A stretch of 30,757 nt of DNA from a virus. Shown here in pieces: positions 30,362 through 30,757 of the stretch (positions are counted from its first letter, which is position 1; the number at the start of each line of letters is the position of its first letter). The notes beneath the pieces were generated by a model. It was given only the letters and a program-made list of their open reading frames with translations, was not told where the DNA came from and searched no databases. Position numbers and translations under genes: made by a program. The DNA lies in IMG/VR virus record IMGVR_UViG_3300020171_000099, positions 1 to 30,757 of that record; one strand, given 5' to 3'.

Positions 30362-30757
30362 ATGCAAGAATATCAAAATTATACTCGGCTCATTAAAAAA
30401 ATCTGTTGGTCATGGCACAAAACAACTGGCATTGAATTTGAAACTCTTGAAGCAGAAGCGAACGTCGCCTTTGTAGAATGCCAAAAAAATTATAATCCAG
30501 AAAGAGGCAAATTTTCAACGCTCCTCTGGCATACAATTGAAAGCCGCTTTAAAAACCTCATAACTCCAAGGCAAAAATATAATGGAACGGAAGTTGACTT
30601 AGAAGATATCGCATTGTCGGGCAATAGTAACCCTGAAAAAGAGTGCATTTTAAAAAATCTTCTTAGCAATCTATCTTTTGAAGCGACAACGATAATCAAT
30701 ACCGTTTTAGAAGCGCCTGCTGACCTTATTGAGATGTTACCAAAGCCAAGGTTATCA
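30362..30757 (+). CDS. Sigma-70-like factor, partial (C-terminus outside window)
   Basis: The frame is open from the ATG at 30362 to the window edge (132 codons), with an AAGGAGA site. Residues 1-60 resemble sigma region 2: LIKKICWSWHK, then FETLEAEANVAFVECQKNYNPERGKFSTLLWHTIESRF, with the typical DP-x-RG-x-FSTxxxxxI layout (NPERGKFST here). A linker and then LSFEATTIINTVLEAP follow, as at the start of region 4 in phage sigma-like proteins. It would direct RNA polymerase to phage promoters, most plausibly the late leftward ones. The rest of region 4 lies outside the window. Confidence 0.75.
   Translation, partial: MQEYQNYTRLIKKICWSWHKTTGIEFETLEAEANVAFVECQKNYNPERGKFSTLLWHTIESRFKNLITPRQKYNGTEVDLEDIALSGNSNPEKECILKNLLSNLSFEATTIINTVLEAPADLIEMLPKPRLS

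Overview
This window looks like part of an uncultured tailed phage (or prophage) genome with a siphovirus-type virion. The DNA is AT-rich. The bacterial genetic code fits every reading frame, and ribosome binding sites are strong (AGGAGG type). Genes are packed with TAATG and 8-base overlaps. No integrase, tRNA, rRNA, insertion sequence or CRISPR array was seen. The host cannot be named from the sequence. The exported-protein signal sequences suggest a diderm bacterium, but this is weak.

From 28109 down to 1 there is one long leftward late module. Its order is small terminase, large terminase, portal, ParB-like protein, MuF protein fused to a probable ADP-ribosyltransferase, a conserved 57-residue protein, scaffold, major capsid protein, two small paralogues with Thr/Ser tails, head-tail connectors, tail terminator, tail tube, two related tail-assembly chaperones, tape measure, a block of tail-tip and baseplate-like genes (13626-6755), then Thr/Ser-stalk and beta-rich appendage proteins (6736-4172), a holin-like protein and a tail fibre. 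The last part (3915-1) is unusual. The fibre and several small genes have N-terminal secretion signals or membrane segments, and one carries a transglutaminase-like Cys-His-Asp triad. This part may be a lysis and cell-surface cassette.

Between 28110 and 28830 lies a divergent control region. It has several perfect inverted repeats, a family of TAAATCAA sites (one copy also lies before the scaffold gene), short tandem repeats and a near-consensus rightward sigma-70-type promoter (28443-28471). That promoter would make an RNA with a much less AT-rich, heavily foldable leader (28499-28753). The leader ends in what reads as a complete type III hammerhead ribozyme (28762-28818), directly before the Shine-Dalgarno of the first rightward gene.

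The rightward module (28831 to the window end) holds small, mostly unknown genes, two zinc-ribbon-like peptides, a membrane peptide, and the start of a sigma-70-like factor that may switch on the late module.

The most notable points are the hammerhead with its structured leader, the MuF-ADP-ribosyltransferase fusion, Thr/Ser-rich tails on six separate late-module proteins, a signal peptide on a tail fibre, a duplicated tail chaperone, and the shared palindrome upstream of two leftward gene blocks.
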